Below are positions 16,912 to 25,588 of a DNA stretch of 64,000 bases, piece after piece. Every line of letters starts with the position of its first letter. The first letter of the stretch is position 1. The notes under the pieces are model-generated. The model searched no databases and was not told where the DNA came from. It saw only the letters and a list, made by a program, of their open reading frames with translations. Origin of the DNA: Aliidiomarina minuta (lineage in GTDB: Bacteria; Pseudomonadota; Gammaproteobacteria; Enterobacterales; Alteromonadaceae); assembly GCF_003987145.1 (NCBI RefSeq), contig NZ_PIPL01000001.1, positions 1,364,001 through 1,428,000 of the forward strand, in the 5' to 3' direction. A program made the position numbers and the translations under genes.

Positions 16912-18528
16912 TTACACTGAAGTGGTGCGGAAATGCCGGGGCCGACCACCCAACAGTAAAAAGCTCAGCAGATAACTTGCTGCACCTGCGATGATAAGTC
17001 CCGCCAGCCAACCACTGCGTTGCCAGTTTGACACTTGCAACCAATCGCTTATCGCTGGGCTAAAGTAAAAGAGCACAGCCACCATCACCACTGTGGCCAG
17101 CGTGATACGGCCAAGAAAGATAAGCGTACTGCGCGCCAGCAATAAAACCCCTTCACGGTAGAGTACCACGCCCAACAAGAGCGCATTGACCGTACCTGAC
17201 AGAGCGGTCGCTAAAGCCAGCCCTACATAACCAAAAGGGATGGCTAATATCACATTGAACAGCATATTCGCGGCCATCGCGATGATGCCGTATTTAACCG
17301 GTCGTTTGGTGTCCTGACGGGAAAAGAACGCGGTGGCCAGCACCTTCACCAGCATAAAGCTGAGCAGTCCGCTGGCATAAGCGATTAAGCTATACGAGGC
17401 CATACGGGCGTCATCGGGACTGAATTCACCCCGCATAAAAAGCACCATAAGCATAGGTTGCGCCAGTACCATCAGTCCCGCCATAGCAGGCAGTCCTAGT
17501 GAACTGACCATACGCACGCCCCAGTCGAGTGTTCGCTGAAACTGAGCCAGTGATTTATCCACATGGCGGGCGGACAGAGCGGGTAAAATAACTGTAGCAA
17601 TAGCAATGCCGAATAATCCCAACGGAAATTCCAGCATACGATCGGCGTAATACAACCAACTGATAGAACCGGTCATTAGAAAACTGGCAATAAGGGTATC
17701 AAACAGCAGGTTGATCTGACTGACAGAAACACCAAAGATAGCAGGCAACATCAGAATCCGTATGCGTTTAACGCCCGGGTCATTCCAGCCCCAGCGCGGC
17801 CGCACTAGTAAACCAGCACGTTTCAAAAACGGCAGCTGGAATAAAAACTGTATCAAACCGCCGACAAAGACCCCGATCGCCAGGCCTATTTCAGGTTGCG
17901 CCAGCCGGGGAGCCAGCCATAACGCAGCGGCGATAATAGCCACATTTAAAAACACCGGCGTAAATGCCGCCACCGCAAATTTGCCAATGGTATTTAAAAC
18001 GGCCCCGGCAAGTGCGGTTAAGGTAATGAACCACAAATAGGGAAAGGTTATTTTAAGCAACAGACTGGCCAGCTCAAACTTCTCAGCATTCGGCCCGCCC
18101 TGCCAGTAATCCAGAAACCAGCCCATGCCAAATAAAGCAGCAACTACTGGCGAACCGATAACCGCCAGCAAAGTAACCACGGTAACAATAGTACCCAATG
18201 TGCCAGCTACGCGAGCAATCAACAGACGAGTCTCGTCAATGCTTTTACCGCGGTGGTATTCGGTTAGTACCGGCACAAAGGCCTGCGCAAAAGCGCCTTC
18301 GGCAAATAAACGGCGTAAAAAATTGGGAATTTTATTAGCAAAGAAAAATACATCAGCGGCGGCGCCTGCACCCATCAAAGCGGCAATCACAATATCCCGG
18401 ATTAATCCCATAACCCGCGAGATAAAGGTCATTGCACTGACAATCAGACCTGAGCGAACCAGCCGCGGGCCCGCTGTTTGCGGTGCCTGGGAGGTCTTTT
18501 CTGGGGGGGGCGTATCGACAGCGCTCAA
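16912..18528 (-). CDS. murJ: Lipid II flippase MurJ (MviN)
   Basis: MurJ moves lipid II across the inner membrane for peptidoglycan synthesis. The 538-residue protein is almost entirely hydrophobic, about 14 segments, and has the family motifs GLIRDIVIAALMGAG, FFFANKIPNFLRRLFAEGA and AFVPVLTEY. I accept a TTG start at 18528 with GGAG five bases upstream; no ATG lies in a suitable place before the first helix. The gene diverges from rpsT, a conserved pairing. Confidence 0.95.
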   Translation of the reverse strand: MSAVDTPPPEKTSQAPQTAGPRLVRSGLIVSAMTFISRVMGLIRDIVIAALMGAGAAADVFFFANKIPNFLRRLFAEGAFAQAFVPVLTEYHRGKSIDETRLLIARVAGTLGTIVTVVTLLAVIGSPVVAALFGMGWFLDYWQGGPNAEKFELASLLLKITFPYLWFITLTALAGAVLNTIGKFAVAAFTPVFLNVAIIAAALWLAPRLAQPEIGLAIGVFVGGLIQFLFQLPFLKRAGLLVRPRWGWNDPGVKRIRILMLPAIFGVSVSQINLLFDTLIASFLMTGSISWLYYADRMLEFPLGLFGIAIATVILPALSARHVDKSLAQFQRTLDWGVRMVSSLGLPAMAGLMVLAQPMLMVLFMRGEFSPDDARMASYSLIAYASGLLSFMLVKVLATAFFSRQDTKRPVKYGIIAMAANMLFNVILAIPFGYVGLALATALSGTVNALLLGVVLYREGVLLLARSTLIFLGRITLATVVMVAVLFYFSPAISDWLQVSNWQRSGWLAGLIIAGAASYLLSFLLLGGRPRHFRTTSV

Positions 18529-18658
18529 AACAGCTCCATGCTTTATATTTTCAAATATTGCGCTATCTTACGGCAAAGCCGTCAACAGGCAAAGCAAATA
18601 ACTGTTGCGGTCAGCAGCCATGGTCGGTAGAATATGCGCACTATTTTATCAACACAAA

Positions 18659-18687
18659 TTGACTTTTGGGCCAAATGCAGGCATAGT
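18659..18687 (+). promoter_or_regulatory. Possible sigma-70 promoter of rpsT
   Basis: TTGACT (18659-18664) and CATAGT (18682-18687) are separated by 17 bases, about 48 bases before the rpsT start. The -35 is close to consensus and the -10 is weak. Placement in the murJ-rpsT divergent spacer makes it plausible. Confidence 0.4.
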
Positions 18688-18734
18688 CCGCGGCCTTAAA
18701 CGTCAGCTAGTTCACAGAATTTTAGGAGTTTACC

Positions 18735-18998
18735 TTGGCTAACATCAAGTCTGCTAAGAAACGTGCGGTTCAGTCCGAGAAACGTCGTCGTCAAAACGCG
18801 AGCCGTCGCTCCATGATGCGCACATACATGAAAAAAGTTAACGCGGCTATCACCGCAGGCGATCAGGCAAAAGCTTCTACAGCTTTTGCTGAGTTGCAAC
18901 CTATTATGGATCGTTCAGCCGCTAAAGGCCTGATTCATAAAAACAAAGCAGCTCGTCATAAGAGCCGTTACACAGCAAAAATTAAAGCTCTGGCTTAA
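18735..18998 (+). CDS. rpsT: 30S ribosomal protein S20
   Basis: Small basic protein of 87 residues starting ANIKSAKKRAVQSEKRRRQ and containing MMRTYMKKVNAAI, diagnostic of S20, which binds 16S rRNA in the small subunit. The start codon is TTG, with TAGGAG upstream. The E. coli rpsT gene also uses UUG, which takes part in autogenous control, so this start is probably meaningful. A strong bidirectional terminator follows at 19012-19039. Confidence 0.98.
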   Translation: MANIKSAKKRAVQSEKRRRQNASRRSMMRTYMKKVNAAITAGDQAKASTAFAELQPIMDRSAAKGLIHKNKAARHKSRYTAKIKALA

Positions 18999-19011
18999 CT
19001 TTTGCTGTCAT

Positions 19012-19039
19012 AAAAAAACCGGCTTCTGCCGGTTTTTTT
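19012..19039. terminator. Bidirectional terminator between rpsT and the convergent unknown gene
   Basis: AAAAAAACCGGC, loop TTCT, GCCGGTTTTTTT. The stem is GC-rich with a T tract on both strands, so it can end rpsT (plus) and the operon ending at 19072 (minus). Confidence 0.93.
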
Positions 19040-19071
19040 GTCTCTTTTTTTTGCCTGTGTTATTCAGTCAT

Positions 19072-20406
19072 TTAGTTCTGATCATCGTCAGCAAACTGAT
19101 CGAAAAAGCTCTGTAACGCATTCTCGACATCATCCACCTCTGTATCGTCCAAATCAGTAGCATCCAGGCTCTTCATTGTAAAATCCTCTTCACCATGAAC
19201 CTTGGCATTAAAACGCTGTAACATGATGGCCGTAATCATACTGAAGTCGCTTTTTTCCAGTAACTGATAGCTTTCCGTATCAGGTAATTTGCCACTTACC
19301 ATGGTGGTCAGGAACTCAATAAACTCAGCTGTCTCACTATCTGCCCGTATTTTCTGTTGTTGTTCCGGTAGCCACAATGAAAAACCTTTCAAAAAACCAC
19401 ACGCCCAGGGCTGCACACTATCCAGCTTTTGCTCGTCCGCTGGTTCAAAATACGGTTCTGCCTGGTCCGCCTGAATGGAATCACTGACTTCACTATAATA
19501 AGTCATCAGTTTTTCCATCTGCAGTTCTACCTCATTACTGTCCATTTCCATGCGCAACAGCGGAGTGAAAAAAGCCTGCCAGTCCTCTTTATCGACAAGC
19601 TCAGGACTAATACATACCGCATGCAGTAAGCCGTCCAGTTCGCTAATACTATTAACGGGGCTGGTGATAGAAAAATCTTCAGTAGCAGAACCTTGCACAA
19701 ACAAAGGCGTTATAGCCACCCGTACTTCGTCAAGCTCCTTAAAATGCATAAAGTCGCTTAAACCATTGTCAAAACTGGTACTGACTACTTCCATTTCGCT
19801 TTTTACCTGCTCTGCAGAAGCATATTCAGTTTTACTAATGTCCACAGCCTGCGCTGCATAAACATCTTCAACCAGGGGCAATAAGTCATCTGCCTGTAGC
19901 ATCACTGTCGCGTCAACGAGCGCTGCATTCAGTTCTTTTGGCTGCTCAGCATGTTGCGTCAGTGAATTTTCAATTACCCGGGAAGCGCGGGCATGAGCGC
20001 CGGGGTGGAGCATCGCCAGCTTATGAGTCAGTTCAACGGCCAGTAAACGCCGTGGCAATGATAAATCAGACTGCAGAGCACAAGATTCAAGATCCTGTAG
20101 CAAGCTAGTGTCAAAATAAGGCAATGCCTGAGTCACCGCGATTTCAACCATGTTGGTTAATAAAGTCTCATCAGACTCCTGCAACAAACGTCGAACAAGC
20201 CTGTTTTCACAGCGCTGAAGCAGGGCCAGCAAGGCATGGGTGGCAGCAAATGGGTCAGCACTGCGTGCCGGCTCAGACACCAAAAGCATGGCGCTTTCCA
20301 CGTCATTATCCTGCAGGTTATAGTCTGGAAAATCTGGCATATCCAGGCTGGAAGGCTCTCCCCGATTCTCAAAATGGGCAATAGCCTGAACTGCTTGCTG
20401 CGACAT
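19072..20406 (-). CDS. Unknown acidic protein with UPF0149/YecA-like region
   Basis: A 444-residue acidic, mostly helical protein whose function I do not recognise. Residues about 255-345 resemble the UPF0149 (YgfB/YecA) fold: LDGLLHAVCISPELVDKEDW and PWACGFLKGFSLWL match the pattern 'L.G.L.A..ISPE' and 'WA.GFL.G'. The C-terminal zinc-binding tail seen in YecA is absent; instead the end is Asp/Glu-rich. The first half (about 40-190) looks like helical repeats. It starts 44 bases after the ANL-like gene and shares its strand, so the two probably form one transcript ending at the 19012-19039 terminator. Not a flagellar protein I can name, although the pair sits where relatives carry flagellar regulators. 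Confidence 0.8.
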   Translation of the reverse strand: MSQQAVQAIAHFENRGEPSSLDMPDFPDYNLQDNDVESAMLLVSEPARSADPFAATHALLALLQRCENRLVRRLLQESDETLLTNMVEIAVTQALPYFDTSLLQDLESCALQSDLSLPRRLLAVELTHKLAMLHPGAHARASRVIENSLTQHAEQPKELNAALVDATVMLQADDLLPLVEDVYAAQAVDISKTEYASAEQVKSEMEVVSTSFDNGLSDFMHFKELDEVRVAITPLFVQGSATEDFSITSPVNSISELDGLLHAVCISPELVDKEDWQAFFTPLLRMEMDSNEVELQMEKLMTYYSEVSDSIQADQAEPYFEPADEQKLDSVQPWACGFLKGFSLWLPEQQQKIRADSETAEFIEFLTTMVSGKLPDTESYQLLEKSDFSMITAIMLQRFNAKVHGEEDFTMKSLDATDLDDTEVDDVENALQSFFDQFADDDQN

Positions 20407-20450
20407 CTAACCTCTCCGCTGTGCTCAAAAACCACATATTAACATACTGC

Positions 20451-21677
20451 TTAATAAAAATAGTACCGCGCTGGCCGTTGCCAGGGCTCCAGGTGTTCCC
20501 GGCAATGCTCCTGCAAGGTTCTTTTCAGTTCTTTGCGTGCTGCTACCGTACGAAAATCCGGTGCGAGTACATCTACGCGAATAAGCTCACCCAGCACGTC
20601 GTTAGGCATACTGGACGCCTGCACATCACTGACGCCTTGTACCTTCAGTATAGTCTGCTCTACCTGCTCTGGCAGCACCACACGGCCACCAACGTTCATC
20701 TGGTTATCAATATGGCCTGTTATCACTACCCGCCCACTGTCATCGCGCTGAGTTAGATAACCGGTATTAATGGCAGCGCCGGTGCCGGTAAATTCAATCA
20801 CTAGCTGATTGTCATTTTCAACTTCAAGCAGCACCTTATTTTCACCGGGCTCAAAGAGTTCAGCGGGTAAGCCTGGTTTACCGTCGGTAATTAACCAGCT
20901 TATGCCTACGCCGGTATTAGAGAAGCTATGCACCACCAGCGCGGCCGGAAATATCGATTGCAAACGGTTTAAGGTAGGCGCATCGGCAATGCCACCATTG
21001 ACTACGGCGAGGCGCAACGGTAATCGCGAAATTTCCGCAGTGGCAATAAAGTTACGCCATAGACGAGGCGGCGCGGCAATGGCGGTGACTTCAGCCTGGG
21101 TAAAGAGATCAAGTAAGGCCGCCAGGCTGTCGGCCTGTGCCAGTACAATGTCTTCTCCGGCGCGCAGGGCCCGCAACCAAACCAGCAAACCCGCCAGTTC
21201 TGACGGTTCCTGTAATACGCCCCAGCGTAACGGGTCCTGGCGGTCGCCAGTAGCTACCAGCTCATTGTTGGCTAAATCATCGAGGTAATATTCAATTAAG
21301 TGATCCTGCTCATCTAACAGGCCCCACTGCGTATGCACCGGCAAGGCATTGCCTGCGAACTCATTTAACATGCGCAGGTGACCACGTTCAGTCAGGTGAT
21401 AATGACAACCTTGTGGCAGCGCCTGGTCAACCGGCAACAGAACCAACTCTTCGACAAAGCCATCCAGGGCCACCAGATTAATCAGTGACTCAGCACTAGC
21501 GGTCAGCGTCAGTGCCACTTTAGCACCGGCTGCCCGGGAGTATTGATTACGCAAAACCTGCGCCTGCTTCGCCACCGCTTTAAATGTCAGCGTACTTTGC
21601 ACGCTGGTACTAAAGCTATAGACACGAGGCTGTTTGGTATCTGTGAAGGCTGAGAGATAACCCAGTAACGTACTCAT
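20451..21677 (-). CDS. Shortened ANL-superfamily (AMP-binding) protein, probably not a normal ligase
   Basis: The 408-residue protein aligns by eye with acyl-CoA synthetases/adenylation domains. The C-terminal part has GHIDNQMNVGGRVVLPEQVE, like the 'GR.D..VK..G.RV...E.E' motif, followed by an ending like the 'LPEYMVPAR' strand (EPWQRPARYYFY). The middle has LRLAVVNGGIADAPTLNRL, like 'LR....GGAPL....'. But the P-loop motif (SGTTGxPKG) is missing, the 'YG.TE' motif is replaced by FSNTGVGISW, 'TGD' is degenerate, and the protein stops before the catalytic-lysine segment. True members have 500 or more residues. It is probably a pseudo-enzyme, carrier-protein binder or relic. It is the first gene of a two-gene unit between fliT-like and rpsT. 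Confidence 0.75.
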   Translation of the reverse strand: MSTLLGYLSAFTDTKQPRVYSFSTSVQSTLTFKAVAKQAQVLRNQYSRAAGAKVALTLTASAESLINLVALDGFVEELVLLPVDQALPQGCHYHLTERGHLRMLNEFAGNALPVHTQWGLLDEQDHLIEYYLDDLANNELVATGDRQDPLRWGVLQEPSELAGLLVWLRALRAGEDIVLAQADSLAALLDLFTQAEVTAIAAPPRLWRNFIATAEISRLPLRLAVVNGGIADAPTLNRLQSIFPAALVVHSFSNTGVGISWLITDGKPGLPAELFEPGENKVLLEVENDNQLVIEFTGTGAAINTGYLTQRDDSGRVVITGHIDNQMNVGGRVVLPEQVEQTILKVQGVSDVQASSMPNDVLGELIRVDVLAPDFRTVAARKELKRTLQEHCREHLEPWQRPARYYFY

Positions 21678-21811
21678 TTTATCCTGTCGCCATTATTGAT
21701 TTTATGCTGACAAAAATACTAACCTGTCAGGCCAATAAGGTACATAGGGATTTCAATCAGTTTGCGCTTTGTTTGCAGGCAATGGAGCAGTTGAGGTCTG
21801 CCCCGCCCAGC

Positions 21812-22111
21812 TCAATAGACTTTATGGGCTTTTTTGGAGGTGTTCAGAGTAATCAGACGTTGTTTGATATCAGCACGCTCTTCTTCACAGCGCGCCTGCA
21901 GTTCTTGAGTATGCGCATAAGCCTGCTGTAAAAATGGCTTATAGATGGGAACCAGTGAAGAGTCGTTATCAATATCTGCAAGAAGCTCGCGATGCAAAAC
22001 ATCGCGTTGCTCCAGAATGTCGGCAATACGCTGGTCATCAAGATCCCCGGCATTGCTCAGACGAACAAACTCTTCTTCCAGCTGTTCGGCCTGTTGCAGC
22101 TTATCGCTCAT
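21812..22111 (-). CDS. FliT-like flagellar chaperone (small helical protein)
   Basis: A 99-residue charged, helical protein that overlaps the fliS stop by four bases (ATGA). In Vibrio and Alteromonas relatives the gene after fliS is a FliT-like protein (sometimes called FlaI or FliT), which in enterics is the export chaperone for the cap protein FliD. Sequence identity to FliT cannot be judged by eye; the size, charge pattern and position are the evidence. Confidence 0.7.
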   Translation of the reverse strand: MSDKLQQAEQLEEEFVRLSNAGDLDDQRIADILEQRDVLHRELLADIDNDSSLVPIYKPFLQQAYAHTQELQARCEEERADIKQRLITLNTSKKAHKVY

Positions 22112-22536
22112 CCACCAACAGCCATTTGTTCACGCTGAGCAAAAGCCTGCTCACGAGCAGCTACAGGGATAGCATCCCAACCTTCTTTAAGGTTGCGCAT
22201 GACCAGCAAACTGTTATCGATCGCTTCGATCGAACTGCTGCCCATAGCATCGATGATCTGACGTTTAACAAAGTCATACAGGTCATACATATTACCCGCC
22301 ACTTCGCTCTCAGCGCTCATGTCGAGACCGTCCTGCAACGCATTCACGATAGACAATGCTTTGGTCAGATTCTCTGATTTAGCCGCCAAGTCCTTGCGCT
22401 CAATGGCGCCTTTGCCGTAGGCCAGCTTTTGCATAGCACCGTTCATCAGCATCTGAATTAACTGGTAAGGGTCTGCCGTGGTCGCCTGGTCGCGTCCACC
22501 GACACTTTGATACGCATTAATACCTTTCTTATACAT
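22108..22536 (-). CDS. fliS: Flagellin export chaperone FliS
   Basis: FliS binds the C-terminus of flagellin in the cytoplasm and prevents early polymerisation. The start MYKKGINAYQSV and the segment ATTADPYQLIQMLMNGAM are typical, as is the helical bundle ending in LLVMRNLKEGW. The frame opens at 22560, but the ATG at 22536 has the family N-terminus and AAAGGT upstream, giving 142 residues. It is part of the flaG-fliD-fliS-fliT unit, downstream of all five flagellin genes. Confidence 0.95.
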   Translation of the reverse strand: MYKKGINAYQSVGGRDQATTADPYQLIQMLMNGAMQKLAYGKGAIERKDLAAKSENLTKALSIVNALQDGLDMSAESEVAGNMYDLYDFVKRQIIDAMGSSSIEAIDNSLLVMRNLKEGWDAIPVAAREQAFAQREQMAVGG

Positions 22537-22601
22537 AGTCTTACCTTTTTGGTTACCCATAGCTAAACAAAGTATCGGCGCTTTCCGCCGATACTTTAGT
22601 G

Positions 22602-23987
22602 CTACATCTGCCCCAGACGTTGCATCAAGAATGAACTGCTGTTCTGCATACGCGCAATATTCTGATCCAGAGCACCAAAACGTGAGCGCATATTACTCTC
22701 AAAGTTTTCCATATAACGTTCAAACTGCTCACGCTCGTTATCGACCATTTTTTTCTGGTTTTCAAACACATTCTGACGACCGTCAATCAAACCCTGAGTC
22801 TGAGTATACTGCTTAACCGTCTCAGTCATCCGTGTCGCTATACCGTTGTCACCTGCAAACAAAGCAACCACATCATCAAAGTTCTGATTCAACGCTTGTT
22901 CAAACCGCTGCTCACCAGTGCCGCCACCAATGTTACGACTGTCAAATTCAAGCTTACCGTCATTGTCGGTCACTATGCCCATCTGAAACAGGTTGCTCAT
23001 ACCATCAGCGGCGCCATCTACAGGACTTGAGATGAGAGACGACATCTGGCTACGGATAGAACGCACCATAGAGTCACCGATCAAGGGCCCACTCTTACCT
23101 TCCGGCGCATAAGCGGTCAGCTTGTCCACCTGGTCGATCATTTCATTGTAGGCTTTCATGAAGGCATCAATATTTTCACGTACTCCTTCACGATCGATAT
23201 CCACTGCAAGATTAGGCGCATCCTCGGCTCCGGTGATCCGGTTAACCGTTAAAGACACCCCTTCTATAGCATTTTCGAAGGTATTGGTTTCACTGGTAAT
23301 GGCAATGCCATCCACTTCAATTTGTGCGCTAGCGGCAGCTCGTTGCGTGGTCAGGTTAGCGGTGGTCATATTATCCAGGCCACCCACACCATTGGCTTCC
23401 ACGGTCAGATCATTGCCTTCCCCAGTGATTTCGGAATCAAAAACAAGAAAGCTTTCAGTCCCCGTATTTACCACACTGGCACTGACGCCAAAGTTCTCAC
23501 CAGCACGGTTAACAGCCCGGGCAATTTCACTCAGGCTGGCGCCATCTTCAATATCAACATCGAAAGTATTGTCGCCACCAGCAGCAAACGTCAAAGTACC
23601 ATTGCCTGTTGCTACCGGATCTGTTGAATTATCAAACGCTCCTGACTGCAGACGTGAACCGGCAGCTACTGAGAGCACATCGATATTGTAATTACTACGC
23701 GCCGCATTAGAATTGGCCGTTGCAGTGAAAAAGGGGTTATCCTCAGGTTGACCCGTTACCGCCGCAGTCCGTGCACTCAGATCGCGCGGCGTATTCAAAT
23801 CATTCAGTGCATCCTGCACTTTCGTCATCGCGCTTTTTAATGAACCCAGTGCGGAAATATTGGTGTCTGCAGTTTTGGTGCGCTCATCCAACCGCTCAAT
23901 ACGCGGCTGGCGCTCCAGCTGAACCAGTTGGCGAACCATTTGGTCCAGTTCTAAACCGGAACCTACGCCTAAAGATGTCATGGCCAT
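22602..23987 (-). CDS. fliD: Flagellar cap protein FliD
   Basis: FliD (HAP2) forms the pentameric cap under which flagellin subunits fold at the filament tip. The N-terminus SLGVGSGLELDQMVRQLV and the C-terminal coiled-coil ending FGALDQNIARMQNSSSFL are the D0/D1 polymerisation regions. The middle domains are variable, with VEVDGIAITSETN-like strand repeats. Length 461 is normal for polar flagella. It lies 33 bases after flaG and 66 bases before fliS. Confidence 0.96.
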   Translation of the reverse strand: MAMTSLGVGSGLELDQMVRQLVQLERQPRIERLDERTKTADTNISALGSLKSAMTKVQDALNDLNTPRDLSARTAAVTGQPEDNPFFTATANSNAARSNYNIDVLSVAAGSRLQSGAFDNSTDPVATGNGTLTFAAGGDNTFDVDIEDGASLSEIARAVNRAGENFGVSASVVNTGTESFLVFDSEITGEGNDLTVEANGVGGLDNMTTANLTTQRAAASAQIEVDGIAITSETNTFENAIEGVSLTVNRITGAEDAPNLAVDIDREGVRENIDAFMKAYNEMIDQVDKLTAYAPEGKSGPLIGDSMVRSIRSQMSSLISSPVDGAADGMSNLFQMGIVTDNDGKLEFDSRNIGGGTGEQRFEQALNQNFDDVVALFAGDNGIATRMTETVKQYTQTQGLIDGRQNVFENQKKMVDNEREQFERYMENFESNMRSRFGALDQNIARMQNSSSFLMQRLGQM

Positions 23988-24019
23988 AATAAACCTCTCT
24001 TACAATCTTTGTCTGTGTA

Positions 24020-24424
24020 CTATGCCTGGCTATCGATCAACAGGCCAGTTGCACTATCTATAGCTTTATCGGGTGTCATTTCGCGTAGCCGCTCCGCCAC
24101 ACGCACCAAATCTTCCGATGGAATCTGGCGAATTACTTCACCAGAAGTACGATCAACCACTTTAACCACGGTCCGATCCAAATCATTATTCACCGAAAAC
24201 TGTAATTCTTTATTCAAAGTTTGCGCCACTTGCGCAAAAGTTTCTGCCGCACGGTTCAATTCTTCTTTATTGAGTTCACGTTCGCGCGAGTTTTCCACTT
24301 GCTGTTCGGTAATCATATCCCGTATTTGCGTCACAGTCTGCTGCTGCGCATCCCGTGCTGCACTGCTCTGCTCAGCTGTATCCAGCTTTGGCAGCGAATC
24401 TGTTTGTGTCATTTCAATGCTCAT
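24020..24424 (-). CDS. flaG: FlaG family protein
   Basis: FlaG is a small protein that affects polar filament length in Pseudomonas, Vibrio and Campylobacter. The C-terminal half LQFSVNNDLDRTVVKVVDRTSGEVIRQIPSEDLVRV is the conserved FlaG domain (shown here only as a span, residues about 80-115). The N-terminal part is a polar helix. I start at ATG 24424 because GGAGG lies eight bases before it, giving 134 residues; the frame is open to 24475. A sigma-28-type promoter lies at 24523-24550. Confidence 0.92.
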   Translation of the reverse strand: MSIEMTQTDSLPKLDTAEQSSAARDAQQQTVTQIRDMITEQQVENSRERELNKEELNRAAETFAQVAQTLNKELQFSVNNDLDRTVVKVVDRTSGEVIRQIPSEDLVRVAERLREMTPDKAIDSATGLLIDSQA

Positions 24425-24522
24425 AATAGCATCCTCCAACCTACCTTTTTTGCTCGCCTGGTGACTGCGGTCCAACGTATTACAGGATACTACAGCAGTA
24501 AGCAGGCATGCCCCTATTCATG

Positions 24523-24550
24523 CTATCGGCCAGCTTTACCATAAACTTTA
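24523..24550 (-). promoter_or_regulatory. Sigma-28-type promoter of flaG-fliD-fliS-fliT
   Basis: Minus strand TAAAGTTT (24550-24543), 12 bases, GCCGATAG (24530-24523). Both boxes are near-perfect FliA matches, about 100 bases before flaG. The spacer is one base longer than in the flagellin promoters. Confidence 0.82.
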
Positions 24551-24577
24551 GAAAAAAGAGGGTTTTTTAACCAATTA

Positions 24578-25420
24578 CTACCCCAGCAGCGATAATACCA
24601 TCGACGGACGCTGATTCGCCTGCGCCAGAATAGCCACGCTTGCCTGCTGCATAATCTGAAAACGCACCAGCTTAGCAGTTTCAGCGGCATAATCAGTATC
24701 CATTATACGTGAACGCGCAGCACTGATATTCTCCGATATGTTACTGAGGTTATTGATGGTTGACTGAAAGCGATTTTGTTTGGCTCCCAGACTGGCCCGC
24801 GAACTCCCTACCGTACCAATAGCGTTATCAATTGCGCTGAGCATATCGGCAACATCATTAGCTGCGGCTTCAGTAACATCAACAGCTCCGAGATCCACAC
24901 CGAGGTCTGCCACCGCCACGCTGGCAATCGTCATACTGATACGTTCTGCCGCTGCGCCTGTTGTGCCGGCAAGAAAACTCAGTCCGTCGGTGGCCAGACT
25001 GCCGTCCAGCAAGTTACGCCCGGAAAATTGTGTGGTTGACGCAATACGGTCAATTTCTGATTGCAACTCAGTAATTTCTGACTGAATGGCAGTACGGTCT
25101 TCAGCACTGTTAATGCCGTTATCCGACTGGATGACCAGCTCGCGCATACGTTGCAGCATATTAGTCACTTCCTGCATGGAGCCTTCCGCAACCTGGGCGA
25201 CCGATATACCATCATAGGCATTACGTACTGCCTGGTTCAGGCCATTAATCTGAGACGTCATACGCGTACTGATTTGCAGCCCTGCCGCATCATCAGCAGC
25301 GCTATTGATACGAAAGCCCGACGACAGCCGTTGAAAACTGGTGTTCAAGCCTATGCTGGATAGCAACAGCTGACGTTGCGCATTTAATGAAGATATATTG
25401 GTATTCACATAGAGTGCCAT
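24578..25420 (-). CDS. Flagellin, divergent paralogue (first of five)
   Basis: Filament subunit. The N-terminus MALYVNTNISSLNAQRQL and the C-terminus MDTDYAAETAKLVRFQIMQQ are the coiled D0/D1 regions of flagellin. The protein (280 residues from the ATG at 25420, which has GAGG upstream) differs from the other four copies throughout: LLLSSIGLNTSFQRL instead of LMTSGNGL, ELVIQSDNGINS instead of ELVVQADNGVNN, and a different middle (about 135-200). It may be a minor or specialised subunit. It has two sigma-28-type promoters upstream and ends just before the flaG promoter. Confidence 0.95.
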   Translation of the reverse strand: MALYVNTNISSLNAQRQLLLSSIGLNTSFQRLSSGFRINSAADDAAGLQISTRMTSQINGLNQAVRNAYDGISVAQVAEGSMQEVTNMLQRMRELVIQSDNGINSAEDRTAIQSEITELQSEIDRIASTTQFSGRNLLDGSLATDGLSFLAGTTGAAAERISMTIASVAVADLGVDLGAVDVTEAAANDVADMLSAIDNAIGTVGSSRASLGAKQNRFQSTINNLSNISENISAARSRIMDTDYAAETAKLVRFQIMQQASVAILAQANQRPSMVLSLLG

Positions 25421-25502
25421 ACAGCACCTCAATAACGGGCTACGCCCGACAACCTTTATTTGTTTCTACTAACTAACAGTTAGAAACCCCGCCCTCTTAT
25501 AG

Positions 25503-25529
25503 ATATCGGCCATTATGAAATAAACTTTA
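25503..25529 (-). promoter_or_regulatory. Sigma-28-type promoter of the divergent flagellin, proximal
   Basis: Minus strand TAAAGTTT (25529-25522), 11 bases, GCCGATAT (25510-25503). Seven of eight -10 bases and all -35 bases match the FliA consensus. About 83 bases before the ATG. Confidence 0.88.
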
Positions 25530-25588
25530 ATGGCGCTGGCCCTTAGCCCGCAGGCAGTTTTTTGCCCCCCGGCAAACGAAGGAGGCAA

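Noticed and set aside
22631..23691. Plus-strand frames opposite fliD
   Set aside because: Antisense shadows of a secure gene; composition follows fliD codons read backwards.
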